DNA of 64,000 bases from Antedon bifida (taxonomy: Eukaryota; Echinodermata; Crinoidea; Comatulida; Antedonidae): NCBI GenBank assembly GCA_963402885.1, contig OY727100.1, positions 16,709,395 to 16,773,394 of the forward strand. Reading direction: 5' to 3'. The notes beneath the pieces are model-generated. The model worked only from the letters and a program-made list of their open reading frames with translations, was not told the origin of the DNA and made no database searches. Position numbers and translations under genes: made by a program. Positions 47,492-58,683 of the stretch are shown here, one piece after another (the stretch's first letter is position 1; every line of letters begins with the position of its first letter).

Positions 47492-50400
47492 ATGCTTGAT
47501 GAAGAATATAGCGTTCTCGGATCTGCTCCTGGTGTACTGTATCTTAATCACGATACAAAAGGGTGGATCCGAATCGCACCATGTGTATTACAGTTTCTAG
47601 ATGTATCAAAAGGCTTTGTACTGAAAGCAGTACATGACAAAAGTGTTAGTACAGTAAAAAAATGTTTAATTGTTATAATAATAGAAGTGTTCATTCAAAT
47701 GTACCAATGCATTAAAAAATGGAGAGGGAGCAGAGACATGCCTGCAACACTTCAGCTAATAAGATATGGCAGTTTCAAATCATGCCCACGCTTACTCGGT
47801 CACCCACCACTACACCTGTGTGGCAGCGTGTTTGGCGTAAGAATGCAATAACGTGATCCTTGTATGCTAAATTTTAAATCTTTTATTTACAAAGATTTTA
47901 TTTATTTATTTTCAATAACCATAGACTGGAGTATTCGTGATGATTTAGATCATTGTTTTTTATCTTGGAAAAAAAATATCGTAACATTTTGAAATAAAAG
48001 AATAAAATGAATATTGCATTTCAGGTACTTCTTTACTCGCCCATGTCTAGCCTAAGTTTTAAGGTTGTTAGTACCTCCGTTCATGAATTTATATTACCTG
48101 ATAAGAAGCAATATCAAATGGAATATGAGAAAGTTACGGACGCCTCAAACTTTGGAACACTGCTTGGCAATGCGACGCATGAACAGAGGAAATCAGGTAG
48201 AGCATAGCAATGTGTAAAGATGTATTGGCCCCCAAAAACATGAAAAATGAAGATTAATTAAATCAGATTTTGAATAGGTTATTTTGTAATTTTATTAAAG
48301 TTAATCACTTGTTTTCACTTCAAAAATGAAAAAATAAATGGTTAAGTTCAACCAAAAACCCATTGGCTGGAAGACAATTTGACTATTTTTTCAGGTATAT
48401 AACTTTTTTATATCCAATTTTTGGTCTTAGTGGATAACTATTATGTGAAATTGAAATGACATATTCAAAAAATATTTTTTCAGCGGGACAATGCATCTTT
48501 AACTTTTTAAACCTTTAAATCGAGTGGCTCAGTAGTTACACATATTACCTATGAACCCTCATTGTATATCACATTACAGGTTGAAGTGGGTTTAGGGTTA
48601 GAGAGTTACTGTACAACGTATCTTCCCCTTGTTTTCTAAATTCTGAATATCTCTCTTGGACTAACTTGAAATAAGTTATATCTACATGAATGTTACAATT
48701 TATTGAAAAGGACTTTAAATAGTTAAATACACATGGCATTTCCTGAAAAGTAGGGTGATTCCCTACGTATATCCTGCCCAATTCAGTTCCTGTCATGAGA
48801 CTGGAATAAAACTCAGTCACCAACTTGCAAAATGGCATATGTGTGATTAAGTATCAAGTCAGTTGACTTAAATAACAAATTCAACCCATGTTTTTTAACA
48901 TTATGTGAGACAGACCAGGAAGGAAATATATTTCATATCATAACAGCACAAAAGAAATTGATTGATTCTTAGCAATCGATGCTGCGTGGGGCCTTCTCAT
49001 TGTTATGCTAATAACATTATTCAGTTTGAGGGGAAAGTCCAGAATTAAAATAGGGAATTTCCAACAATGTAAATTTGTATATCAATTCTAATCATAGCAT
49101 TTTGGTTGAAAGACAGTGAAGGATTCACAGTTATGTGTTAGTAAATTCAACCCTGGTGTACCAAAAGGTTTTAGTTTTTTAAATTCAGGTTTGTTTAATG
49201 TTATTTAAGAGGTAGTTGCAATTCATATCGTAGTATATATTTTATCAATTATGTTAATACAGTAATCCTTATTTATACCGTAATTGTTAATACTAAAATG
49301 GGCCTACTGTGTACATTGTATGATTCTGTTCATGTTCATTACTGTAGGGCACAAACTGTACATGACCAAATATAGTCCCAGGGGGCCTGGATATGAAATT
49401 TGGCGAAAAGGGTTGGGATTATATTTGGGTGGATTGCATGGATTTACCAAATTAACCTAAAGTTTGTAGGACATAGTGATTAGGGGGTGGGATTATACTT
49501 GGGCGTGGTATTATACTCAGTCAAATACTACGATCCTATACAGGGGGCACCCACCTTTTAAGAGGACAGTTTGATAGGTCCCAAGGGTGTCCCCTTAATA
49601 GGAGTTCTACTCTAAAGTATTTTAATGATTGTACAATAAATCTGATTACTACAACCTTATTTTTAGCTTTTGAGAGGGGTCACGTCGAGATGGCTGCACA
49701 GCGGCACATCAGTGGTGGAGACTCGTCATCGGGGAAAGGCGAATTACTAGGTATGACAAAATATTACACTGTGTAACTTCTAATTTCCTACTCTAGTCAA
49801 AAAGTTTAGAAATTTAGTTTTTCAACACCAAATAAAGAAAATTCTTAATATTTTGAATTTAAAACAGTAATATTTTTATTGTAATGTAATGATATAGATT
49901 TATAATTGAGAAATCAACCTTTGTATTACAATTCAATTGAGTTCACCAATTTGCCCCAGAAAGGTCCAGTGAAGAAATTGTCCAGATGTTTTAATGTCCA
50001 TTAGTCCATAATTAAATCCAAAAAGAAAACAGTTGATTTGACCATATGATCTTTCACATCATAAAACTATTAGATATTGACAGTTTTAAGCAGAGATTCG
50101 ACAGGGCCAATTCATCATTGTAACCCCCCCCCCCCCCCCCCAGATAAAATCAATCACTTCCATCCTAACGTACCTGGACAGACTTGGGACCAATCATTAA
50201 GCTCACAGATTATGTAATGACATATGCTAATGAACTGAAGCCGATATACCCCCAAGTTTGAGAATAGCCCAAACACACCTCATAGACACTTCTTCGAAGA
50301 CACACCTTACTGACACTTCCTCAGAAGCACATCTACAGCCACACCTCACTTACAGCATCACTTATACTTTGTTCCTGTTTCTGTATAATTATATTGTATC

Positions 50401-53400
50401 ATGTATTATAACGTATTATTGAATAAACAACTATGATATTCAATCAACCAAGCGAGTAGTCTTTAATACAGTAAAACCTCCACACATTATATTACATTAT
50501 AAATTAAAAGACAAATTACTGAAAATATGACAATGCTGTGGGTAAATAATCCAGAATACAATTTTTATCATGACTTTTCATTGCCTTTGTATTGTATGTA
50601 ATGTACAGTAAATAAATAAATGAAACGAAAATAAAACTTTAAATTTTTTTTAAATTTGTTATAGACTCTCTTGCAAAGGAATTAATGGTCAGCATTAATG
50701 AAGGTGATCAGCAAAAGGCTGGAGAAATAGCAAAGAGACTAGCACAAGAAAAGGCTTGTTTAGCTGTTAGCCAATCTGCAAATACAACAAATATCTCAAA
50801 GACTGATAATAGGATCATGTTAGTTTACTAACCTTTTTCAATTTTAAATTCCCATAAATTGGTTATTTGTGAAGAAAAGTTGTTGTGTTGATAAAACAAG
50901 TACAATAAGCTCTGACTACACTATCACATTTTATGTGACAAAAAAAATGTGATGTGCCTATATATGGATATGCTGATGTCATATCACTACCATATTTGGG
51001 CATATATATTCTACATTTGGGCACATCACACTTTTTTGATAGTGTAGACAGAGCTTTCATTTAAAGTTTGAATCAAACAGAACTCTTAATTCTCTTAAAC
51101 AAAATCACGTCCTAATCAAAATCTTAAGTTGCGAGTCATGCAGTAACACACAAACGTAAAAGAAATACAGTAGTAAGGTAAAATGAGTGAATTGTGAATA
51201 GAGAACAGAACTTTACCAACTAACCAACAACATACTGGCGGGTCAATTTACATCAGTGTTGCGCATAATTTATAATTGCATACTTTATTGATATTAATGT
51301 TAAATATCCACTGCACCAAATATGATGATAAAGAAGAGAAGCAACAAGAATTGAAATTCATTTTCATATTTTTAAAAATTGCTTTTTTTTACCAGTCTTA
51401 GGATTTCAGTTGAAGATCGTTTTAAATCATCAATAAAAATAACATTGAAGGTTAAGCCATCAATATCAATCAAGTCATTAAAAGAAAAGGCAAGTATATA
51501 TATTTCAACATAAATAGATAAAAACAAATTATGACTATAGCAGCCCAAAGAGTTGAGTTGCAGAAATAATAAACAGCAAATTTACAACATAAATAAAAAC
51601 ACAATATACAAAAAGCGCAGTCAAGTAAAAAATATAAACAGTATGGTTTAATGGTTCTGGTTGTTCAAATGAACTAAAAACTTCAGAGTATGTCTGGCTC
51701 ATATGCACTATAAAGAACCCAAGTATCTTTCAGAAGACTAGTATTTTCCCTGGTCTACTGTTCCATCTTACTACTTAGCCCCTGTTGTTCATTGTTGATG
51801 GACACTATGTATGCAGTGAGTCATGGAGAACCTTAATTTGAATTTCATCAACTGAGGGTGAATAGTAGAAAACAAACAAAACAAGCAATCAGGCTGTATA
51901 AAGAAATAGATACAGTATATCAACCCATAGTAATAAAATAATCTGCTAGTTTAATTACTTTACCTCTGTACCTCCATTTTTTATTTCATACATATTATAC
52001 CAGTTACAGCATGGATAAACTGTATAATGTTTATAAATAAAGTCTAATTTGATGTTTAGTGAGTGGAGTAGAAACAGTTGGTTATATAATGTGATGAATA
52101 AACACATTTGTGTTTGTAGCCATAAAGTTAAAACCCTAGTATTGGACACTGGACCTTGGAGGCAAACCACTCAACTACCCAAGTGCAGCTACTGTAAATC
52201 TACAGTTTACGGGTATTAAGCACCAATGTGCATACATAGATAACAGCAATATCTTCCATTGACAATCTCTCTCTAACCACTGTACTATTTTTTTTTTCAC
52301 AGATGCATACAGATTACAACTTTCCACCAGAAGTTCAAAGATGGATTGTGGGCCATCGAATTGTGAGGGATGATGAAACGTTACAAGCGTTAAGCATTGA
52401 CCAATCAGGATACATGGTCTTTCTTTATTTAACACAAAAAGAAGAAGCACCAAGAAACGCTATTGAAAATCCTGGTTAGTATTTAATGAATAAGAATTGG
52501 AAAATGAATAGGAATTAGAAAATGAATAAATTGCTCTCAACTTTTTCATATGGATGTCTCAACAACTATTGTGTAGAATATTATAAATTAATATATTTTT
52601 CTTACACAGAAGCAGCCGAAAACTTGATAGATGATTCAATACAAGTCGCCTCTAGTTTGGCTAGTGTTCGACCTAAACCTGCTCCCAGGCCTGGTTTTCA
52701 ACCACGCAGACAACATGTTCCCTTTGAAAATGTTCAGAAACTTGTCAGAGATGTTATGCAAAGTAAAGAGCCAGTCTTGCCCTCTGCTTTAGGGAAGAAA
52801 TCTGCATTGGATGTAAGTATTCTATTTAAAGTCTTACAAATCTATCTCATTATTTCAAATGGCTATCCTTTCTCTTATTCAAAATGACAGTATATATACC
52901 TGCATCCTTACCTCCATATAACCATGATATAACTATCCACATCCAACTATCGTGCTTGAAATATCACCATTACTGACTGTGGAGTACAGTACTATACAGT
53001 ATATCCAGCCTATAGTGTCAGACAAAATGGAATTTATCGAGGGTGCTCTTTCTAGTTGTAGTTACATTCACAATATTACATACATTGAAACATCACTAGC
53101 AATGTAACTTTCTCTTGTCAGGTCGGCTGGCACTGTGAAGTCTGTACGATGGTAAATGCTCCTCGTAGACCAAGCTGTCACATGTGTTCAAACCCGAGAC
53201 CTGATAACTATGTGCTACCGCCGATTGATTCGTACGAGTTGGATGCGGTTGAGAAAAGGCTAATAGAAGAAGAAAAACAACATGAAGATGTTATGAAACA
53301 GGTAAGTGCCTAAAAAATTAAAATATCTTGATTGTCAAAATTGTAAGATCATTCTTTAGTAGAGGATCTCATGCCGGCTGACAAAGTATCACTATTCGGC

Positions 53401-54208
53401 TTGCTGCGTGCTTTGCGACGCGATGTCAAACTTCAATGAATTGGTAAAGCTATTTATCAAACTGCTGAGAACTATTGAAGTAACATTCTGGTAATATAGA
53501 GTAAGCTCTAATGTAGGTGTTACTTCTCTTCTAGTTGGTTTAAATACTCAGTCCGTCCTCCTCCTACACCCTTTATCCTCTAATAATAAAACTAAATACA
53601 ATATAAATTTCCAAATTAGAACTAAAATATTTTTAAATTTTTTTATTTTTAGGATGATCTGCAAGGGTCTGGGTTACTAGTGGGAGGAGGAGACGGGAGG
53701 ATGATTCATGAACCTCAATCACTTATATCGTTCCAAGAGGATGAAAATAACTTTTAAAATATTAACAAAAAGTTTTAAAAAAGTAACACAAAAGTAAAAC
53801 AAAACTATATTACAGCAAAGTTAGAAATTTTGATAATCATACTTAGAGAAATTACACATTGCGCATGTATATATTTCGTAAATGAGTCAATAAGATGTTA
53901 AAGCTTTATTGGGCGTTAGTTTTTATTTATTTTGTGTCATCATAAAATGAAATTAGGTTTACAGCAAGCGGTAGTTTTTCTGGCAGATCATTTAGTGACG
54001 TGTATGTTGTATAAATAACATTATTGTAAAGTTATGTATCGGGTAATATTATTAAATATTAAAACGTTCTGTCAAACAACTTTTTGTTGGAGAGTTTGCT
54101 ATACAAGTTACATGGAGTACATGAAAAGTAATCTCACATACTTAGAATGACAAATTTGTACACGGCTTTTAATGTCGAACCCGTAGCATGCATCTCACTT
54201 CTTTCTAT

Positions 54209-54239
<31 letters not shown>

Positions 54240-57200
54240 TCCTACCTTAGAAATAATATACCATTTAACATTGGCATAGGGCAAAAACACTTTACCTTAG
54301 CTTGGGTGGCTTACAGTGGTGGATCCAGGGCCTAAAAATAGTGAAATGAAGGACTGGGCTTAATTTGATGTCCTATCTTTTGCATTATGATTTTGCGAAA
54401 TTTAGGGTGGATCTACCCCTGGGTTAGAATTTCTTCTATTCCTGTAAAATTAATATTAAGTAGTTGATATTTTATCAAATTTGGGAGAATTAACATTCCA
54501 TTAAGAAAAAAAAAATCATTGAAAGTGTAGTTGTAAAATTATTGAATAATATAATTACCACATTATTATTATACGGTACTTGATTATGTGTTGTATGAAG
54601 CAGTATATTAGACCAAAACAAAACAGCAAAAATAAACAATAACTATAAAAGCAAATGAAATTGTGTAGTTTACATATTGTGTATTTTTTTTTATATGGCT
54701 GTTTTTTTTAATGTAAAATTAAAATCATCTTGTCTGCTGTATATTGAAGGGACAATAAAATAATTTATATTCATGTAAAATATTTTGAAAAATAGATAGA
54801 GGAAGCCGATCGACAGGCAGCTGTTTTAAATTTTGAGCGTCTGCAAGAATACGACCAGTTGGACGTAATACCAAATAACGAAGCTTTTACTTGCTTGATA
54901 TGTTACGATGACTTGGAAGCTGGAGAAGGCATCACTCTGCGGGAATGCCTACACTCGTTCTGCAAGTAAGATTACAGAAGTTAAAATATACGTAATAAAA
55001 TCAATAAGGTTTTGTGGTTAATATGATTGGTTCTGATTCCAAAGGTTGGATTTCGGAATCATTTCTCATGAAAACAACTCCACTCCCAAAGACTTTTTAA
55101 AAGATTTTATATGTGTAGAGTATTGTATTCATTGTTGTTCTATAAACATGGCTGACACTTTCAAGAAGAATAATTAATGAATTCACTTATAGTTATTATT
55201 GGCAACCAGTGGTAATAATTATTACTCCATGGTTAAACACAGGGGCCCCATAGCTTATGAGGCCCTTGAGGCTATGGCTAAGAATGCCAGAGGCCTCCAG
55301 CGATGGAGGGCCACTTAGATTCTCTAAATTAGGGGTGTTGATAACTAAATGTACAGTATATACAGTAATGAATGAAATGAACACCACTGGCAATCTATTA
55401 ATTTATTTATTTTATTCATTGTTTAATTTGATTACATTTTTTAGAGAGTGTCTAACAGGACATATTTCTGTCTGTGAAGAACCTGAAATCAAGTGTCCAT
55501 TTCAGGACAACGAATTTTCTTGCGATGCTTTAATCCAAGACCGCGAAATCAGAGCAGTAAGTGGAAATATTAAAAATACAAACAAAACATAGCAAGTAAT
55601 AATATAATATATATATATATATATAAATCCAAAGGCAAATTACTGAAAAAATGACAATGCTGTGGGTATCAGTGGCTGGATCTCAATGGAGATACAAAAA
55701 AAAAGCGAAAAGCTAAATCAAAACGATAAAGTAAAACAGCCAGAAAAGTTAGCAGAGCTTTCGGGCAACACTAGCCCTTCATCAGTGTATATATATATAT
55801 ACATTAATAAAAAAGAAAAAAAAACTCTATTATATTACTACTACTGATCTCAGGATGGCATTCCACCTGAAGAGCATCTTTGACTTATATAAGACATGTT
55901 TATTATTATTCTGTATGATCTTAGAATGATAGTGAATTACTTACTTTTTTCAGCTTGTTGACGATGAGCAATATCAAAAACACCTGCAGCGTTGCCTCGC
56001 AACTGCCGAGACTCAAGCTGGCAACAGTTTCCATTGTAAGACCGTGGACTGTCATGGCTGGTGCATATACGAAGACGACGTCAACTTCTTCCCTTGCCCG
56101 ATCTGCGGAAAGAGGAACTGTTTGACGTGTAAAGCCATTCACGAAGGAATGAACTGTAAAGAATATCAGGACTCGTTGCAAATAAATGCTATGAATGATA
56201 AAGCAGCTAAGCAGACACAATTGATGCTGGATGTAAGTTGCAAGTTGCTGCTCAAATCAAACAGTGAGAGGGAGGTCTATTCAAACCACACAATGAAATA
56301 AAATATGTAAACCTGTCCATGATATCCTACAATAGTACCATGGTGTGGTATCTGCTTGTGTACCACCACCGCTCCCTCCTCCCCATCCCCTTCTATGATG
56401 GTGCTTGACAAAAATACAATTATTACTTGTACAGTTTGAGTTTACATTTTCCTAAATGATTGTAAAAGTATAGTAGTACAGTAAGTGTAGCTATTGTTAC
56501 CAAAAAAAGTTTTTTCAACTCCTTGGTGTCATCTCCCATAGGCATATCCAAAGAGGGAAAGCTGGCCTGGGACCCACTAAATATTGAAATCTGCAATACA
56601 GAAGATAGAACATTAGGTTTAGTTCAGCACTTCATTGTACTATTTTTAGGCCCCTGGGCTCCCCCTTTTTCAAAATGTTGGATCCTCCACTACCTCCCTG
56701 TACAAGACAGATCAAATTACAAATGAAAAAACCTATCAAATTTGTATTCATCAGAATGTATTTTTAAAATTGTATGTTTTGATTTTTAGGAAATGGTTAG
56801 AAATGGAGATGCCATGCACTGTCCAAAATGCAAGATCATTGTACAGAAGAAGGACGGTTGTGATTGGGTGAGATGTACCATGTGCAAGACTGAAATATGC
56901 TGGGTCACTAAGGGACCAAGATGGGGTCCAAATGTGAGTGGACACTATACATTCATTATAGCTATAGGCCTACCTTAAATACTATATATATATATACTAT
57001 AAGTTAATAAGGGGATATAAGATGTCAGTGGCCAAGTGGCACACCATACGTTCTTGAAAAATGTTGAACAATGCAGGTTTTCTTACTACCCAATGAGCCA
57101 AATCTATCAGGTTGATATTTAACCAGTTGTATAAAAGACATGTGCACTCTTTAGTACATTTGTTTTCTCTTTACCAAAACATACAGATTGTTCACTAATT

Positions 57201-57434
57201 ACTAACAAACCAACAATAATTACTACCTAATTAATACTCTATGTACTCTATGCCCACTTCTATTATTATGGCTAAGTACTGTATATAAAAATCAATAAAA
57301 ATATAAAACTTCCAAACAATATTGATAATTGTATGTTATATTCTTATTTTCAGGGCAAGGGAGACAAATCAGGAGGATGTCATTGTCGAGAAAATGGTCG
57401 TCTTTGTCGGCCAAATTGCCAGAACTGTCATTAG
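47492..57434 (+). CDS. RBCK1: HOIL-1/RBCK1-type RBR ubiquitin ligase with SHARPIN-like N-terminus, 13 exons, 668 aa
   Basis: Exons: 47492-47653, 48025-48196, 49667-49750, 50665-50818, 51396-51489, 52303-52474, 52610-52812, 53122-53301, 54796-54965, 55445-55556, 55954-56232, 56790-56933 and 57354-57434; all phases join. Order of domains: PH-like fold (about 15-105; [20 protein letters not shown]), LUBAC-tethering segment (140-176; [20 protein letters not shown]), ubiquitin-like domain (190-275; [12 protein letters not shown]), NZF finger (C352, C355, C366, C369), RING1 (C440-C490), IBR (about 529-590), RING2 with catalytic C618 in QKKDGCDW and a C-terminal CQNCH. Human HOIL-1 (510 aa) lacks the PH part, which is typical of SHARPIN. 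In mammals HOIL-1, SHARPIN and HOIP form LUBAC, the linear-ubiquitin ligase of NF-kB signalling. The intron after 51489 uses a GC donor (AAG then GCAAGT). Confidence 0.93.
48215..48502. mobile_element. MITE-like element, family C, 19 bp after an exon end
   Basis: Left end taaagatgtattggccccc and right end gggacaatgcatctttaa. Matches the element at 15231-15525. It begins 19 bp after the end of coding exon 2 of the HOIL-1-type gene, leaving the donor intact. Confidence 0.8.
50117..50471 (+). mobile_element. possible solo LTR
   Basis: Begins TGTAAC followed by 18 C and ends in ctttaataca, so it has TG...CA borders. It contains attgaataaacaactatgat, like a polyadenylation signal near an LTR end. 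No target-site duplication is evident. The fragment just after it (gacaaattactgaaaatatg, acaatgctgtgggta) recurs at 55635. Weak call. Confidence 0.3.
50908..51056. mobile_element. foldback MITE, family A, in the HOIL-1-type gene
   Basis: Left end taagctctgactacactatc, arms atgtgatgtgcctatatatg and catttgggcacatcacactt, right end tttgatagtgtagacagagc. Lies in the intron between coding exons 4 and 5. Confidence 0.75.
53653..53757 (+). CDS. alternative terminal exon giving a 441-aa SHARPIN-like isoform
   Basis: After the NZF exon (donor at 53302) an acceptor (tttattttttag) opens a phase-0 exon of 34 codons ending in TAA: it starts [13 protein letters not shown] and ends FQEDENNF. If used, the protein stops after PH-like, tethering, ubiquitin-like and NZF parts, which is the domain order of SHARPIN, and loses the whole RING-IBR-RING. 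Tandem ATTAAA signals at 54051-54063 followed by a T/G-rich stretch could end this transcript. Skipping it joins the NZF exon in frame to the RBR exon at 54796. The exon is supported by splice site, phase, composition and polyadenylation context, but not by transcript data. Confidence 0.6.
   Translation, partial: DDLQGSGLLVGGGDGRMIHEPQSLISFQEDENNF
54051..54063 (+). terminator. tandem ATTAAA polyadenylation signals
   Basis: ATTAAA at 54051 and again at 54058, followed by actttttgttggagagtttg about 15 bp later. The position is about 300 bp after the stop of the alternative terminal exon. Confidence 0.5.
54314..54420. mobile_element. hAT-like transposon fragment
   Basis: Begins cagtggtggatccagggcct, a variant of the CAGTGGCGGATCC end, and matches 11700-11791 in inverse orientation (gtgaaatgaaggactgggct). 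Confidence 0.55.
55620..55790. repeat. dispersed repeat with 'gagctttcgggcaacactag' motif
   Basis: Carries aatgacaatgctgtgggta, shared with 50505-50540, and gagctttcgggcaacactag followed by cccttcatcagtg, a style seen at the ends of Penelope-like or related elements in marine invertebrates. AT microsatellites flank it on both sides. Confidence 0.4.
56630..56700. mobile_element. hAT-like end fragment in an intron
   Basis: ttaggcccctgggctccccc ... atgttggatcctccactacc resembles the GGATCC-containing ends elsewhere in the window. Confidence 0.35.
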
Positions 57435-57830
57435 TGCATGACGTTTTAACTCAACTAGAGTGTCGCTAAATTCAGATAATTTAATTTCAATCATTTATAA
57501 GATTTACTGTTTGTTTGTATTTTAACTTATTAAATAAGTTTATACAAATATAAATATAATAATACAGTAAAATACTTTTTGTGTAGATAGTTAATTTTTC
57601 AAATTCATTTAATTTCTGCGAAAATTGTTTCAGCTTAACTGAACTAGACGGTCACTAAATTGTAACATCATTTTCGTTCAGATAATTTAATTTCAATGAT
57701 TTACCAGATTTACTGTATGTTTGTATTTTAAATTAATAAATATAATAATACAGTAAAATACTTTGTAAGTAGATAGTTAATTTTTAATTTTTTTAATTCA
57801 TTTAATTTCTGCGAACATTTTTTTACTACT
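57435..57830. repeat. direct duplication of about 185 bp in the 3' flank of the HOIL-1-type gene
   Basis: Two consecutive blocks share gtcgctaaattcagataatt or its variant, aatttaatttcaatgattta, aatataataatacagtaaaa, gtagatagttaatttttaat and aattcatttaatttctgcga. The second block contains the likely polyadenylation signal. Confidence 0.75.
57735..57740 (+). terminator. likely AATAAA polyadenylation signal of the HOIL-1-type gene
   Basis: First AATAAA after the stop at 57434; the equivalent position in the preceding duplicate block reads AATAAG. Confidence 0.45.
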
Positions 57831-58527
57831 TTGATACAATTATGGGATGGGAATAATTTGTTTAAATGTGGTATTCAGTTATGTTACAATCAGAATGTGG
57901 AGAAACTGCTTCCAAGAACAAGTTAAAATTGTATGTAATCATTATTATTAAAAGACAGATCTAATTGCCCCTATAAAGGAATAACTTTGGGCTAATTAAC
58001 AATATCCTCTTAATAGGGATTAACAATATCCTCTTAATAGGGATTAAGTTGACAATAGTGTTAAATTTATTGCTTCTGCTTTGTTTTTAGACACAAGTGT
58101 AGTCCTCTAAACGAGGGCTTGCACTGTATGGCCATAACTTAAAATTATTCTGATCATCTCGATACAAATAATTTTACTGCATGTATGTAATAATGATTGT
58201 TAAGTTATCAACTTTATATACATATGTTTGTTTCTTCTTAAATTAAGCGGAAATATTATATAGAGAACATAAAGAAAATAAAAATAAAATAACACAAATT
58301 AGATTTATAAATTATTTTATATATGTTATGTTTAATTTTTCTTCTCAAGAAATGTTTTAAAAAAATAAACAAAAATTATTATTTTATCTATTACCATAAA
58401 CATTATTGACCTATTAATAGTGAAAAATATTAATTATTCCTTCACAATACAGGAACATTTGCATTCAAAATATATCTTTTGGAAGAAGATGACTTTATCT
58501 AATTTTAATAGGAATATTATATAAAGC
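57831..58527. other. intergenic, no gene seen
   Basis: AT-rich; ttaacaatatcctcttaatagggat is present twice in tandem at about 57997-58043. Confidence 0.45.
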
Positions 58528-58683
58528 TTGGTTTCCACTAGGACGTAACGCAAGGACGTAAACGCAACGCAAGCGTGTTGACCAATGACATGTGTCAGTT
58601 TGAATAATCCATCGCTTGTCATTGGTCAACTAACTTACGTTGCGTTACGTCCTTGTGTTGCGTCTCTAGTGGGAACCAAGCTT
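58528..58683. mobile_element. MITE with AAGCTTGGTTCCCACT ends, full copy
   Basis: Left end aagcttggtttccactagga and right end ctagtgggaaccaagctt are inverted repeats. Inner arms acgcaaggacgtaaacgcaa and acgttgcgttacgtccttgt also mirror each other, so it folds almost end to end. Related copies lie at 66-345. Confidence 0.8.

Noticed and set aside
55662-55847. 61-aa frame inside the HOIL-1-type gene
   Set aside because: It lies in a dispersed repeat and ends in an AT microsatellite translation. The true exons on each side join without it.
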